This document shows positions 12,229 to 12,963 of a stretch of DNA of 12,963 nt, piece after piece (the stretch's first letter is position 1; each line of letters begins with the position of its first letter). The position numbers and the translations under genes are program-made. The notes under the pieces are model-generated. The model was not told the DNA's origin and did no database searches. It was given only the letters and a program-made list of their open reading frames with translations. The DNA is from Ignavibacteriota bacterium (GTDB taxonomy: Bacteria; Bacteroidota; Kapaibacteriia; Palsa-1295): the NCBI GenBank assembly GCA_003151215.1, contig PLXB01000407.1, forward strand, positions 1-12,963, read 5' to 3'.

Positions 12229-12269
12229 TATCCAAAACATCCCATTCATCCCATAAATCCCGGTTCAGA
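12229..12269 (-). repeat. Right 41-bp inverted repeat of GxxExxY cassette
   Basis: An inverted copy of 11781-11821 with three mismatches. It lies 7 bp before the GxxExxY start codon and 6 bp from the pyrH stop codon. There is no internal hairpin; the recognisable feature is the GGGAT-type unit repeated about every 9-10 bp. Confidence 0.88.
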
Positions 12270-12275
12270 ATCCCT

Positions 12276-12963
12276 TCACACTGTCACTATGCTCCCAACC
12301 CCATCCTCCGTCAGCACCCGCTGCAAATTCCCTTTTCGATTCATGTTAAATACCACGATCGGCAAGTTATTCTCCTGACAAAGGGTAATGGCCGTCAAGT
12401 CCATGATGCGCAAGCCCTGATGCAGCACTTCCATATAGCTGATCGAGGGAATATGCCGGGCATCGGCATTTTTTTCAGGATCGGAATCGTAAATTCCATC
12501 GACGCGAGTACCTTTGAATACGGCATCTGCATCGATTTCCACGGCGCGTAATGCAGCGGCGGTATCGGTAGTAAAAAATGGATTCCCTGTGCCGCATCCG
12601 AAAATAACCACACGGCCTTTTTCCAAATGGCGAATGGCTTTGCGCCGGATAAATGGCTCGGCAAATTGGGTCATCGAGATGGCAGACATGAGGCGGCTAT
12701 AAAGGCCGGCGGACTCCAACGCATTCTGCAACGCCAGCGCATTGATCATCGTGGCGAGCATTCCCATCTGGTCGCCCTGCACACGGCTGATGCCTTCCGT
12801 ACTTCCCGAAACACCTCGAAAAATATTGCCACCGCCAACGACGATCCCGATCTGCACACCCAACGCCCGCTTTCAACAACATCCGCCGCAAATTGCTCCA
12901 GAACTTTGGGATCGATTCCATATTCTCGCTCGCCCATTAAGGCTTCGCCCGAAAGCTTGAGCA
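12276..12963 (-). CDS. pyrH: UMP kinase PyrH, 5'-truncated by the window and frameshifted
   Basis: UMP kinase makes UDP from UMP and ATP in pyrimidine synthesis and is normally essential. Two frames are needed. The first (12963 to about 12875) gives [20 protein letters not shown] followed by [10 protein letters not shown], the N-terminal Lys/Gly loop. The second (about 12870 to 12276, 195 codons from a TTG at 12863) gives [53 protein letters not shown] and the [13 protein letters not shown] segment, through to the end. Adding one base in the T run at 12871-12873 (an A run in the gene) joins them as [12 protein letters not shown], exactly the spacing of E. coli PyrH. All other family motifs are intact, so a sequencing or assembly error is the simplest reading; a true mutation is possible. 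The first few codons lie past the window edge. Confidence 0.88.

Larger units (their letters stand above)
11781..12269. mobile_element. Repeat-bounded GxxExxY nuclease-like cassette
   Basis: A 489-bp unit: 41-bp inverted repeats enclosing one gene for a 131-residue GxxExxY protein. The repeats lie 4 bp and 7 bp from that gene, so almost the whole unit is repeat plus gene. It sits between the stop codons of two convergent genes, overlapping that of the transketolase and 6 bp from that of pyrH. No transposase is present. Mobility is inferred from form only. Confidence 0.6.

Noticed and set aside
12139..12551. Plus-strand frames containing HPINPGS-like strings
   Set aside because: They arise from the 41-bp cassette repeat and the antisense of pyrH.
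1..12963. CRISPR array
   Set aside because: No series of equal direct repeats with regular spacers was seen; the repeats present are inverted pairs or short tandems.

Overview
This is a bacterial chromosomal window. The gene families point to the Bacteroidota/Chlorobiota side of the FCB group, for example an Ignavibacteria- or Kapabacteria-like lineage. The clues are a dicluster ferredoxin with a C-terminal extension, a lipoprotein with a PorE-like beta-propeller/CRD/OmpA layout, a two-DUF1543 protein and a stand-alone transketolase N-terminal subunit. This placement is inference from gene content; no 16S is present.

Layout. (1) 1-533, minus strand: N-terminal part of a GT4-type glycosyltransferase, cut by the window edge, with an unusual Asn-Gly-rich leader. 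(2) 534-1063: no gene, but inverted repeats that look like mobile-element debris. (3) 1064-5169, minus strand: a redox cluster read in the order dicluster ferredoxin, MBL-fold hydrolase, NirD-like Rieske ferredoxin, epoxyqueuosine reductase QueG, thioredoxin reductase TrxB. The last four lie close together; the ferredoxin is separated from them only by a repeat-bounded cassette carrying a small GIY-YIG nuclease (4372-4823). (4) 5170-5476: a spacer with hairpins. (5) 5477-5698: tRNA-Ile(GAU), tRNA-Ala(UGC) and a strong terminator. (6) 5728-8831, plus strand: a DUF1543 protein, then a tight pair encoding an outer-membrane beta-barrel and a PD40/CRD/OmpA lipoprotein. (7) 8832-9556: no gene, several palindromic and direct repeats. 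(8) 9557-10333, minus strand: a histidine-rich lipoprotein with LTxxQ-like motifs and a strong terminator. (9) 10334-10807: no gene, one repeat/terminator. (10) 10808-11785, plus strand: transketolase N-terminal subunit. (11) 11781-12269: a second repeat-bounded cassette carrying a GxxExxY PD-(D/E)XK protein. (12) 12276-12963, minus strand: pyrH (UMP kinase), cut by the window edge and carrying a one-base frameshift.

The most interesting signal is that two unrelated small nuclease-like genes (GIY-YIG and GxxExxY) each sit alone between long inverted repeats, and each cassette is placed almost to the base at the edges of host genes without breaking them. In the GIY-YIG cassette the two repeat copies differ in five consecutive base pairs of their internal hairpin while pairing is kept, which argues that the folded form is selected. 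These look like two families of minimal repeat-plus-nuclease mobile elements with a shared strategy; whether they move, and how, cannot be told from one window.
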